Source of the DNA: Pseudomonas anguilliseptica
GTDB taxonomy: Bacteria > Pseudomonadota > Gammaproteobacteria > Pseudomonadales > Pseudomonadaceae
Length of the DNA stretch: 64,000 nucleotides
Assembly (NCBI RefSeq): GCF_021375795.1
Contig: NZ_JAEIOI010000001.1
Location: 186,001 to 250,000 of the forward strand
Direction of reading: 5' to 3'
Below, piece by piece: positions 32,200 through 40,492 of this stretch. Both the position numbers and the translations under genes were made by a program. The notes beneath the pieces are model-generated. The model was not told where the DNA came from, ran no database searches, and worked only from the letters and a program-made list of their open reading frames with translations. Each line of letters begins with the position of its first letter. Position 1 is the stretch's first letter.

Positions 32200-33489
32200 T
32201 CAGATTACATCGCGCAGGCGATACCAGGCCTTGCCCACCGCCTCGATCGGCGCGGCCAGTAGATCGCCGCCGGGGAAGCGCGGGTTGCTCAGGCCCTGGT
32301 ACAGATCGAGCAGGGCGGCGTCACCGAGGATCGCATCGCTGACCGCACGGGCGGCGGCCAGGGTCGGCAGGATGCCGTGGCCGGAGAAGCCCTGCAGCCA
32401 GTACTTCTGCCCGCTACGGCCGACATCCGGGGTGCGGTGCATGGTGCAGTCGATATGCCCGCCCCAGCCGTAGTCGATCTGCACGCCGCGCAGTTGCGGG
32501 AACACCCGCTCCAGATAGGGCCGGGTGGCCGCCGGCACGTCCTTGGGGATGCCGCCCAGGTAGGTACAGCCGCCGCCGAACAGCAGGCGGTTGTCCGGGG
32601 TAACGCGGAAATAGTCGGGCACGAACTGGTTATCGATGGCGCAGGTGCCGCGCGGGAACAGCGAGCGCGCCAGCTCTGGGTCCAGCGGCGCGGTGGCGAC
32701 CTGGTAGGAGCCGACCGGCAGCAGGCGTTTCGACAGTTGCGCATCGAGCTTGTCGATATAGGCGTTGCAGGCCAGTACCAGCAGATCGCTGCGAATCTCA
32801 CCCTGTTCGGTGTGGGCCAGATAGCCGTCTGCCGTTTCTTGATAGCTCAGCGCCTTGCTCTGCTCGAAGATTTTGCCGCCGGCTTTCTCGATGGCATCGG
32901 CCAGGCCCTGAGCCAGTTTCAGTGGGTTGAGGTGGGCGGCGCCGCTGTCGTGCAGGGCGGCCAGGTAGCGCGGGCTGGCAATCCACTCGGGCAGTTGTTC
33001 CTTGGGAATAAAACTCAGCTGCGCGTAGCCGTACTTCTGCTCGGCTTCTTCCAGGCTCTCCTGCAGCTGCTTTACGCGGCGCGGCAGTACGGCGGTGTAG
33101 AGCGCACCGCTGCGGTAGTCGATCTCGAAGTTGTGCCGCTCAGGCAGTTCGCGCATTTCTTCGGCGGCCCAAACCATGCTGTCCCACAGGCGCCGGGCAC
33201 GCTCCAGGCCTAATGCCTTCTCGAACGGCGGCATATCGCACGACCAACCCGGTAACGCTTGCCCGCCGTTGCGCCCGGACGCGGCCCAGGCCAGGCGACT
33301 GGCCTCCAGCAGCACCACTTTTTTACCCGCCAGGGCCAGGCGCAGCGCCGTATGCAGGCCGCTGAAACCACCGCCGATAATCAGCACGTCACACTGCAAC
33401 GCTTCCTGCAGGCGCGGGCGCAGCGGGATGGCGCCTGGGTAGGTACCGGCGTAGTAGGTGCCGATATGCTGGGCGGAGTGTTTGAACAT
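32200..33489 (-). CDS. FAD-dependent oxidase, PuuB/gamma-glutamylpolyamine oxidase-like (paralogue 2)
   Basis: A 429-residue DAO-fold flavoprotein with the FAD motif VLIIGGGFSGLHTALRLALA and the family motif AWAASGRNGGQALPGW. Overall architecture matches the oxidase at 15913-17226, but sequence has diverged clearly, implying different amine specificity. Start is ATG 33489 (GAGG six bases upstream), not the ATG at 33501 that lies inside an operator and lacks a binding site. With the PuuA-like ligase and the regulator it makes a complete local glutamylation-oxidation module; the aldehyde dehydrogenase step must be supplied elsewhere. Confidence 0.9.
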   Translation of the reverse strand: MFKHSAQHIGTYYAGTYPGAIPLRPRLQEALQCDVLIIGGGFSGLHTALRLALAGKKVVLLEASRLAWAASGRNGGQALPGWSCDMPPFEKALGLERARRLWDSMVWAAEEMRELPERHNFEIDYRSGALYTAVLPRRVKQLQESLEEAEQKYGYAQLSFIPKEQLPEWIASPRYLAALHDSGAAHLNPLKLAQGLADAIEKAGGKIFEQSKALSYQETADGYLAHTEQGEIRSDLLVLACNAYIDKLDAQLSKRLLPVGSYQVATAPLDPELARSLFPRGTCAIDNQFVPDYFRVTPDNRLLFGGGCTYLGGIPKDVPAATRPYLERVFPQLRGVQIDYGWGGHIDCTMHRTPDVGRSGQKYWLQGFSGHGILPTLAAARAVSDAILGDAALLDLYQGLSNPRFPGGDLLAAPIEAVGKAWYRLRDVI

Positions 33490-33499
33490 GGCGCGCCTC

Positions 33500-33548
33500 A
33501 TGAAATTTATTTAAATAATTTCATGAAAATCTACGCGATAAATTTCAT
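33500..33548 (-). promoter_or_regulatory. Two overlapping ATGAAAT/ATTTCAT palindromes
   Basis: ATGAAAT (33500-33506) and ATTTCAT (33518-33524) are one pair; ATGAAAA (33523-33529) and ATTTCAT (33542-33548) are a second, sharing the central CATG. Each palindrome spans about 25 bases and the two are spaced 23-24 bases, about two helical turns. They lie just upstream of the oxidase start in an AT-rich island, so they are probably tandem operators for the XRE-cupin regulator at 31524-32081. The first overlaps a putative upstream start codon. Confidence 0.6.
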
Positions 33549-33572
33549 AAAGCCAAGCGTGAGACGTTTGAC

Positions 33573-34034
33573 CTAGTTGAGATCGATGGCCAGACGCAGG
33601 CGATCCTTGTGTTGCAAGCCCTGCTCGAAGAGCGGCTCGGGGTAGTGTTGAAGGAAGTAATCCGGCTCGACGGCGTACACCCGCAAGCCGGCGCGCTGGT
33701 AGAAGGTCAGTTGGTGGCCGAAGCTGCCGGTGGCCACTTCCAGACGTGTCGCCCCCAGTTGCCTGGCGCTATGCAGAGCATGTTGCAGCAGCTGTGTACC
33801 GATGCCCTGGGCCTGGCAGCCCGGCGCGACGGCGATGTTCATCAGCTCCAGGATTGCAGGAGCGCGCACCTGTAGCACATAGACGCCAACGACTGCGTCA
33901 TCGCGCCTGGCGATATAGCAGTGACCATGCGCCAGGTAGGCCTGTACATACGGCAGATGCGGATCGGCCTCCAGCAGCAGGTCCATGGGCAGCTGGCTGG
34001 CCGCGCAGGGCGTGATCAGCAGAGGTGTGCTCAT
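33573..34034 (-). CDS. GNAT-family acetyltransferase
   Basis: A 153-residue acetyl-CoA-dependent N-acetyltransferase. The acetyl-CoA P-loop is visible as VAPGCQAQGIGTQLLQHAL and the preceding strand as LELMNIAV; AGLRVYAVEPDYF is a typical C-terminal segment. The substrate is unknown. Its ATG overlaps the stop of the upstream Hpt-REC-GGDEF gene (ATGA), so it is translationally coupled to the signalling cluster. Confidence 0.88.
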   Translation of the reverse strand: MSTPLLITPCAASQLPMDLLLEADPHLPYVQAYLAHGHCYIARRDDAVVGVYVLQVRAPAILELMNIAVAPGCQAQGIGTQLLQHALHSARQLGATRLEVATGSFGHQLTFYQRAGLRVYAVEPDYFLQHYPEPLFEQGLQHKDRLRLAIDLN

Positions 34035-35686
34035 TGCACCCGATTACGCCCGCCGTGTTTGGCGCCATAGAGCGCGCGGTCGGCCTTGTCCAGCAGGTCG
34101 TCGGCACTCGTTGGGGCATCGTCCGTGCAGGCGATGCCGGCGCTCAGGGTCACCGAGAACTGCTGGCCACCGGCAATAAAGTGCAATTCGGCAAAGCGTT
34201 GGCGGATCTCATCGAGGATGCGCCTGGCCTGTTCGGCCGGACAGTCCGGCAGCACCACCAGGAACTCTTCACCGCCATAGCGGCCCAGGCTGTCGATGCG
34301 CCGCAGGCGCTGGCGCAGCAGGTTGGCCAGGGCGCGGATGACGTTGTCGCCAGCAGCGTGGCCGTAGCTGTCGTTGACCTTCTTGAAGAAATCGATATCC
34401 AGCATGGCCACGCTGGCCGGCTTGCCGCTGCGCTGGGCGCGCTCCAGCTCGATGGCGGCCTGCTCCTTGATGTCGGCGTGCTTGAGCAGCCCGGTCAGGC
34501 TGTCGCGCGACAGTGCGTTGCTCAGCAGGCGCGCACGTTGGGCGCGGGAGAACACCGCGGCGACCAGGGCGTTGTCGGAAATCGGTTTGGTGACGAAATC
34601 ATCGCCGGCCTTGATCAGCGCGTTCATCTGCCGGGTGATGTCGGTTTCGGCCGACAGGTAGACGATGGGCACGCGCAACCAGTCGTCGTTGAGGCGGATA
34701 ATCTGCGCCAGTTCCGGACCGGTGCAGCCGGGCATGCTGACGTCCAGCAGCACCACTTCGGGGTTGAAGCTGCGCATGCGGTCGAAGATTTCTGCCGGCT
34801 CATGGAGCATTTCCACCAGCATGTTGGCACCGCGCAGGATCAGGCTGAAGCGGCTGGCCAACTCGCGGTCGTCATCGATGATCAGCACCCGGTAAGGCTC
34901 GCCGTGTTGCTGGGCGAAGCAGCGTTCCAGGCGGTTTTCCAGTTGCGGAATATCCACCGGCTTGGTGAAGAAGCCCAGGGCGCCGACGCGCACGGCCTGC
35001 AGGTGGGTGGCGAAGTCGTCCTGGGTGGTGATCACCAGCAGTGGCAGCGGTTCGTCCAGGCGCTGTTGCAGGCTGGCGGCATATTCCAGGCCGGTGAGGG
35101 CTTCGTCGGGCAGGTTGACGTCAACGATCAGCGCGTCCGGCAGTTGCTGCTGCAGGGCCGCATCGAGTTCGGCAATGCGGGTGAAGTGTTCGGCCTGGTA
35201 GCCAAAGTTGTTCAGCGTCAGGCGCATGTTTTCGCCAATCGAGCGCTGGTCTTCGAGGATGTAGATGCGCCGTGCCGAGCTGTTGGGCCGTGGGCTGTTG
35301 CGGCTGCTGCGCGTGGCGGGCTCGGGGTTGTGTTCGGCCTGGAATTGCTGGCGCGCCAGTTGCTGCAGGCTGCGGCTGAAATCCTGCAGGCTCTGTTGTT
35401 CCTGCTGCAGGGTTTCCAGCCACTGGTCGGCTGCCTGTTCCAGCTCGCGGGCGCGCTGGCCGAGGCTGCTGAAGCCAAAGGTGCCGGCGGCCCCGGCGAG
35501 CTTGTGCAGCTGGTCGCGCAGGGTTTGCAGGTGCTGTTGTTGCTCCTGCGGATCGGCCGCGTGCTGCAAGCGTTCGGCATTGCGCCCAAGAGCCGGCAGT
35601 TCGTCTTGCAGGCGCTGGGCGAAGGCACCGCTGAGTTGCTGCAGACGTTGTTGCAGCTCGGCGGCAGGCGATTGGCCTTTACTCAT
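34031..35686 (-). CDS. Hpt-REC-REC-GGDEF protein
   Basis: A 551-residue signalling protein. Order of domains: histidine phosphotransfer (about 1-105; phospho-accepting His61 in LHKLAGAAGTFGF), receiver 1 (about 140-255; Asp189 in ALIVDVNLP), receiver 2 (about 265-380; Asp315 in VVLLDVSMPG), GGDEF (about 395-551) with an intact GGEEF active site at 471-475 (RYGGEEFLVVLPD). It should make c-di-GMP under control of phosphorylation on three separate sites. It overlaps the single-receiver gene by 8 bases and the GNAT gene by 4. No membrane segments. Confidence 0.94.
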   Translation of the reverse strand: MSKGQSPAAELQQRLQQLSGAFAQRLQDELPALGRNAERLQHAADPQEQQQHLQTLRDQLHKLAGAAGTFGFSSLGQRARELEQAADQWLETLQQEQQSLQDFSRSLQQLARQQFQAEHNPEPATRSSRNSPRPNSSARRIYILEDQRSIGENMRLTLNNFGYQAEHFTRIAELDAALQQQLPDALIVDVNLPDEALTGLEYAASLQQRLDEPLPLLVITTQDDFATHLQAVRVGALGFFTKPVDIPQLENRLERCFAQQHGEPYRVLIIDDDRELASRFSLILRGANMLVEMLHEPAEIFDRMRSFNPEVVLLDVSMPGCTGPELAQIIRLNDDWLRVPIVYLSAETDITRQMNALIKAGDDFVTKPISDNALVAAVFSRAQRARLLSNALSRDSLTGLLKHADIKEQAAIELERAQRSGKPASVAMLDIDFFKKVNDSYGHAAGDNVIRALANLLRQRLRRIDSLGRYGGEEFLVVLPDCPAEQARRILDEIRQRFAELHFIAGGQQFSVTLSAGIACTDDAPTSADDLLDKADRALYGAKHGGRNRVQ

Positions 35687-36065
35687 GGGCCTGACTCCAG
35701 ATTTTGCGTACTTGCGCGGCCAGTTGCATGGGGTCGAAAGGTTTGATGATCACGTCACGCGCCCCCAGGCTGCGGTAATGGGCGATTTCTGCCGGCTGCA
35801 CCTTGGCGGTCATAAAGGCCACCGGCACCTGGCTGATGTCGATCAGCCGGGCGATTCGCGCCAGGGTTTGCGGGCCGTCCATGTCCGGCATCATCACATC
35901 CAACAGGATAAAGTCCGGGGCGAAGCCCTGTAATTGATCCAGCGCATCCTGGCCGTTGGCGCAGCTGAGCACCTGAAAGCCGCCGACGGCTTCCAGGGCC
36001 AGCTTGGCCACGGCCTGGATCGAGGGGTCGTCTTCCACATGCAGAATACGTTGCAGCTCAGGCAT
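35679..36065 (-). CDS. Single-domain response regulator
   Basis: A 128-residue receiver with no output domain. The acidic pocket is in LHVEDDPS, the phospho-acceptor is Asp56 in FILLDVMMPDMDG, and the conserved Thr and Lys are in AFMTAK and IIKPFD. It overlaps the kinase gene upstream and the Hpt-REC-GGDEF gene downstream by 8 bases each, so it is likely the link in a kinase-to-Hpt phosphorelay, or a phosphate sink. Confidence 0.95.
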   Translation of the reverse strand: MPELQRILHVEDDPSIQAVAKLALEAVGGFQVLSCANGQDALDQLQGFAPDFILLDVMMPDMDGPQTLARIARLIDISQVPVAFMTAKVQPAEIAHYRSLGARDVIIKPFDPMQLAAQVRKIWSQAHE

Positions 36066-39000
36066 GCCGAGGTTCCTCAGGGTTGGCCGGTAGCGCCAGA
36101 TTAGTCAGTTCAAACCAGAAAGTCGCGCCGTGGCCGGGCTGTGAGTCGAAGCCGATGCGCCCGTCCATGCGCTCGATGATTTCCTTGCTGATGGCCAGAC
36201 CCAGGCCGGTGCCGCCTTTCTGCCGGGTGTCGGTGGCGTCGGCCTGGGAGAATTTGCTGAAAATGCGCGGCTGGAAATTTTCCGGCACGCCGGGGCCATG
36301 GTCGCTGACGCTGACTCGCACGCGCGTGCCGTGCTGCGTCACGCGCACCTCCACAGCCTGGCCCTGGGGTGAGAATTTTGCCGCGTTCGACAGCAGGTTG
36401 GCCAACACCTGGGCAAGGCGCAGACGGTCGACCTGAACCACGGCCGTGGTGGGCGGACCTTGCAGCGTGAGGCGCACATGCAGGTGGTTGGCGTAAGGCT
36501 GGTTTTCTTCGATGGCTTGTTCCAGTAAGAGTTGCAGGGGCTCAGCCTGCAACTCGAAAAGCATCTTGCCGGCCACCAGTTTTTCCATGTCGAGCAGGTC
36601 GTTGATCAGCAGGTTAAGGCGCTGGCTGTTGTCCTGGGCGATCTGCAGCATCTGTTGCATGCTCGCCGGCACCGCGCCGAGGGCGCCGCCATTGACCAGG
36701 CCGAGGGAGCCGGCAATCGCGGTCAGCGGGGTGCGCAGTTCGTGGCTGACTGTGGAAACGAATTCGTTTTTCATCCGCTCGATGCGTTTGCGCTCCTCGA
36801 TATCGCGAATTACTGCGATAAAGCGCCGCTCGCCCTGGTGGCTGATCTGCGAGATGGCCAGCTCAATGGTGAAGGTTTCACCGTTGCGGCGCATGGCGGT
36901 CAGTTCGATGTCCTTGCCGAGCATCTGCTGGATGCCGGTTTTCAGGAAGTGGCTGAGGTAGCGGGCGCGCATTGAACGCTGCGGCTCGGGCAGCAGCAGG
37001 GTGGCGCGGTGCCCGGAAACTTCCAGGTGGCTGTAGCCGAAGATGCGTTCGGCGGCGTGGTTGAAGGTTTCGATATAGCCCTGCTGGTCGATGGTGATGA
37101 TCGCGTCGAGCACGTTGTCGAGCAGAGTACGCAGGTAATCCTCGCGCTCGCGGATGGCCATTTCGGCGGCGATACGTTCGTTGAAGTCCTGAATCTGCAC
37201 CACGAAGTGCACCGGCGCATCGTTGCTGTCACGCACCAGCGAGACGCTGAGCAGCACCCAGATGATCCGCCCCTGGCTGTCCAGAAAGCGTTTTTCCATC
37301 TGGTAGTTGCTGATCTCACCGGCCAGCAGTTCCTCGACGTTTTGCAGGTCAGCTTCCAGATCGTCGGGGTGGGTGATGCGCTGGAAGTCACTGTTGAGTA
37401 GCTGTTCGCGGCTGTAGCCGAGCATGTCGCAGAGCACTTCGTTGACCTCCAGCCACTGCCCTTGCAGGGACACCAGCGCCATGCCCTGGGGCGCGGTGCT
37501 GAAGGCGCTGCTGAAGCGTTGCTGGCTCAGGCGCAATTGGTCTTCCACGGCCTTGCGGTCGCTGATGTCCCAGATAAACCCGGAAATCCAGTGCAGTTTG
37601 CCATCGCTGTCGTACTCGCCGCGGCCTTTCTCGCGCACCCAGACGCTGTGGCCATCGGCGTGTTGCAGGCGGTAGGTCAGTTCGAAGGATTCCTGGCGCT
37701 CGACGGCGGCGACCGCGCGCATGGTGAGCGGGCGGTCATCCGGGTGTATCACGCTGGCGAAGCTGCGTACGCGGTTGTTGATAAAGTCGTAGGCCGGGTA
37801 GCCGCTCAGCGCCTGGATTTCCTCGCTGAGGTAGCTCATCGACCAGTCGGCATCGTTGCGGCAGCGGTACACCGCACCTGGCAGGTTGGCGACCAGGCCG
37901 CGAAAACGGCTTTCGCTCTTTTGCAGGGCGCGGGTGGTCTGGTGCAGTTCATTGATGTCACTGGCGATGCCCAGGTAACCGTTGATCGTGCCATTGAGGT
38001 CACGCATGGCGCTGACAGTGAGGTTGACGATGCGCGGTTCGCCGTTCTTGCGCACATAGGTCCACTGACGGGTTTCCGGCTCGCCCTGGCTGGGGATGCA
38101 GGTGAACACGGCAAAGCCACTGATCTCGCGGCCTTCCTGGCGGCTGAGTTGGCGGCTGCGGGCCTGCATTTCCGCCTCAAGGTGGAATTGTGCCGGGCTG
38201 CATTGGCCGATCATTTCTGCGCCGCGATAGCCGAGCAGGCGCTCGGCACCGGAGTTGAACAGGGTGATCAGGCCATCGCGGTCGGTGGTGATGATGCTGA
38301 CGCCTGTGGCGGAGTCGAGCACGGCCTGGAGAAAGCGCCGCGCCTCGCGGGTTTGCTCTTCATGTTGCAGACGCTCGAGGGTGGCCCCGACCCAGCGGGC
38401 GAACAGGCGCATGAATTCGCGGTCGGCTTCATCGAAGGGGCGGCTGCGGGCGCTGCTGGCGGCAAAGCACAGGGTGCCGAAGCATTGCCCGCCAACCCAG
38501 ATGCTTGAGCCGATGTAGCTTTCCAGGGCAAACAGCGGGTAGCAGGGGTGGGCGGCGTGTTCACTCTGGCCCATGGCACTGATGGCCAGTACATCGGGGC
38601 TGCGCAGGGTGATGCTGCAGTAAGTGTTGCCGAGTACAAAGCACTGATCGTCCTGCAGGCTGCCAGGTGGCGAAACCTGGACCTTGACCCGATAGGTGTC
38701 GCCGTCGATCTGGCTGATGATGCCGATCGGCATGCCATAGAACTCGGCCCCCAGTTGCAGGGCCTGGCGTAGCTGGGCGTGGGTGCTCAGCTTGGGCAGC
38801 GCGGCAATTTCGTTGAGGGCATGCAGGGCGGCCTGCTGGCGCTGGATGTGCTGCTGGGTCTGTTCGCGCTGGCGATCGCGACGTAACGCCTCCAGCAACT
38901 GGCCGAAGGTGGCCAGCAGGGGTTGCAGCTGTGCGGCGAAGTCGTCGCTGTAGCCGCCCTGGCGGTTGGCCAGGCCGAGCATGCCGCACAGTTCGCCGTT

Positions 39001-40464
39001 GGCGTGAATCGGCAGCCCGGCGAAGGCGTGCAGCGGTGGATGCCCCGGCGGTAGGCCGGCGCTGCCAGGATGCTGGGCCGGTGCGTTGCTGATCAGTACC
39101 TGGCCGCTGCGGATGACCTGGCCAAACAGGCTGTCGAGGTTGCGAAACTCCAGACCTTGCGTCACACGGGCGTCGTAAAAGGCCTGGCTGCTGGCATCCC
39201 AGGCGATATTGCTGATGGCAAAGGTGCGCAGGTACGGCGCGCCCTGTTCATCTATGAGGATTTCACCAATAAAGCCGAACTGGCTGCCGGTGAGGTCGAG
39301 GATCTGTTTGAGCAGGGCGTCGAAGGCTTCACGCTGGTTGTCGGCATTGATATAGGCGGCCTGTGCTTCGCTGATCAGGGCGAGCAGGTTGCGTGAGGCT
39401 TCGCTTTGCTGGTGTTTGTCCTGCAACTCGGTGTGGTGCCGCTGCATCAGTGCCTGGCTGCTGTTGCGGGTGGCTTGCAGTAACAGCAACAGCAGGCCTT
39501 CAGCCGCCAGCCAGGCGAGCAGCCATTTGCTCAGCAGCCAGCGCTTTTCTTCCTGGTAGCGGCTGTGAAGGTCGCTGACATCGCGCCAGGTCAGGGCAAT
39601 CACGGTGGCCGCTGGTGTGCCGGCGCTGGGCTGGTAACCGGGCAGCAGCAACTGGTTGATCAGGTAGGTGTGGCCCTGGTCCTGCAGCAGTTTGTGGCTG
39701 TCGCCGGCAGCGGGATCGGGGAGCAGGTGTTGGCTGTGCCAGTGCTGCACCTGGGGGCGCGAGAAGCCCTTGAGGTAGCCGTTGGTAGGAGTGGGCGCAA
39801 GCAGGGCCACCCCGGCATCCAGCTCGCGGTCTAGCTGTTGCAGGCTATGGGCCAGGCTCAGGCTGACTTCCAGGGCGCCGACACTGACTGCACCCTGGGG
39901 GCCATCGACCTGCAGTGGGCTGATGGCGCGGATTACCAGGTCCTCGTCGGCCAGCCCCAACCCAGTGCGGCTGCTGGCGTCTTGCAGGGCATCGAGGAGC
40001 ATGCTGCGCTGGGCTTGCGGGCGGTCGCCGAAGTGCTCGGGCTGCTGCACGCGCAGCAACACCTCGGTGCTGCTCAGGTACAGGTTGAGGTCGAACGGGT
40101 GGTGCGGTTGCAGGGTGCGCCAGCGTGGGGCCAGGCGGGTATACAGTTGCGCGCGAATGGCTTGCAGTGCCTGTGTGGAGGGCGTGGCGTCGGGCTCCAG
40201 AGGTGCGGCCTGGCGCAGCAGGTCGACCAGCCAGGCGTCGGCGGCGAGGGTTTGCGCCAGCAGCTGGGCCTGGTTCTCCAGGTTCAGCTGTGCGCTGCGC
40301 AAGGCCAGGCGTTGCAGCTCGTGCTGTTTACTCAGTTGCAGTTGCCAGAGGGTTTCCCGCTCATTCAGGGCGACGCCGCCGAGCAGGGCAAAGAAGATCG
40401 CCAGGCCAAGGCTGCCGAGGCCAACGATCCAGCGGATCGTCGAAGGCTTTACGTCTGTGTGCAT
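36058..40464 (-). CDS. Large membrane sensor histidine kinase (GAF2-PAS4-HisKA-HATPase)
   Basis: A 1468-residue kinase. TM1 is about residues 10-31 and TM2 about 309-330, enclosing a periplasmic sensor region of some 275 residues. The cytoplasmic part has GAF 1 (about 360-525), GAF 2 (about 545-700), four PAS domains (about 710-840, 850-970, 980-1100, 1108-1225), HisKA with phospho-acceptor His1241 in STVSHELRTPLTA, and HATPase_c with LLSNAAKFSP, DHGPGVP and GGTGLGLAI. There is no C-terminal receiver, so phosphate must go to the separate REC gene next door. ATG 40464 has AGGA eight bases upstream; ATG 40500, which overlaps the preceding gene, is an alternative giving 12 more residues. The number of input domains is unusually high. 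Confidence 0.92.
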   Translation of the reverse strand: MHTDVKPSTIRWIVGLGSLGLAIFFALLGGVALNERETLWQLQLSKQHELQRLALRSAQLNLENQAQLLAQTLAADAWLVDLLRQAAPLEPDATPSTQALQAIRAQLYTRLAPRWRTLQPHHPFDLNLYLSSTEVLLRVQQPEHFGDRPQAQRSMLLDALQDASSRTGLGLADEDLVIRAISPLQVDGPQGAVSVGALEVSLSLAHSLQQLDRELDAGVALLAPTPTNGYLKGFSRPQVQHWHSQHLLPDPAAGDSHKLLQDQGHTYLINQLLLPGYQPSAGTPAATVIALTWRDVSDLHSRYQEEKRWLLSKWLLAWLAAEGLLLLLLQATRNSSQALMQRHHTELQDKHQQSEASRNLLALISEAQAAYINADNQREAFDALLKQILDLTGSQFGFIGEILIDEQGAPYLRTFAISNIAWDASSQAFYDARVTQGLEFRNLDSLFGQVIRSGQVLISNAPAQHPGSAGLPPGHPPLHAFAGLPIHANGELCGMLGLANRQGGYSDDFAAQLQPLLATFGQLLEALRRDRQREQTQQHIQRQQAALHALNEIAALPKLSTHAQLRQALQLGAEFYGMPIGIISQIDGDTYRVKVQVSPPGSLQDDQCFVLGNTYCSITLRSPDVLAISAMGQSEHAAHPCYPLFALESYIGSSIWVGGQCFGTLCFAASSARSRPFDEADREFMRLFARWVGATLERLQHEEQTREARRFLQAVLDSATGVSIITTDRDGLITLFNSGAERLLGYRGAEMIGQCSPAQFHLEAEMQARSRQLSRQEGREISGFAVFTCIPSQGEPETRQWTYVRKNGEPRIVNLTVSAMRDLNGTINGYLGIASDINELHQTTRALQKSESRFRGLVANLPGAVYRCRNDADWSMSYLSEEIQALSGYPAYDFINNRVRSFASVIHPDDRPLTMRAVAAVERQESFELTYRLQHADGHSVWVREKGRGEYDSDGKLHWISGFIWDISDRKAVEDQLRLSQQRFSSAFSTAPQGMALVSLQGQWLEVNEVLCDMLGYSREQLLNSDFQRITHPDDLEADLQNVEELLAGEISNYQMEKRFLDSQGRIIWVLLSVSLVRDSNDAPVHFVVQIQDFNERIAAEMAIREREDYLRTLLDNVLDAIITIDQQGYIETFNHAAERIFGYSHLEVSGHRATLLLPEPQRSMRARYLSHFLKTGIQQMLGKDIELTAMRRNGETFTIELAISQISHQGERRFIAVIRDIEERKRIERMKNEFVSTVSHELRTPLTAIAGSLGLVNGGALGAVPASMQQMLQIAQDNSQRLNLLINDLLDMEKLVAGKMLFELQAEPLQLLLEQAIEENQPYANHLHVRLTLQGPPTTAVVQVDRLRLAQVLANLLSNAAKFSPQGQAVEVRVTQHGTRVRVSVSDHGPGVPENFQPRIFSKFSQADATDTRQKGGTGLGLAISKEIIERMDGRIGFDSQPGHGATFWFELTNLALPANPEEPRHA

Positions 40465-40492
40465 CGGCGGCTTCCTGAGCGTGTCACGCCAG

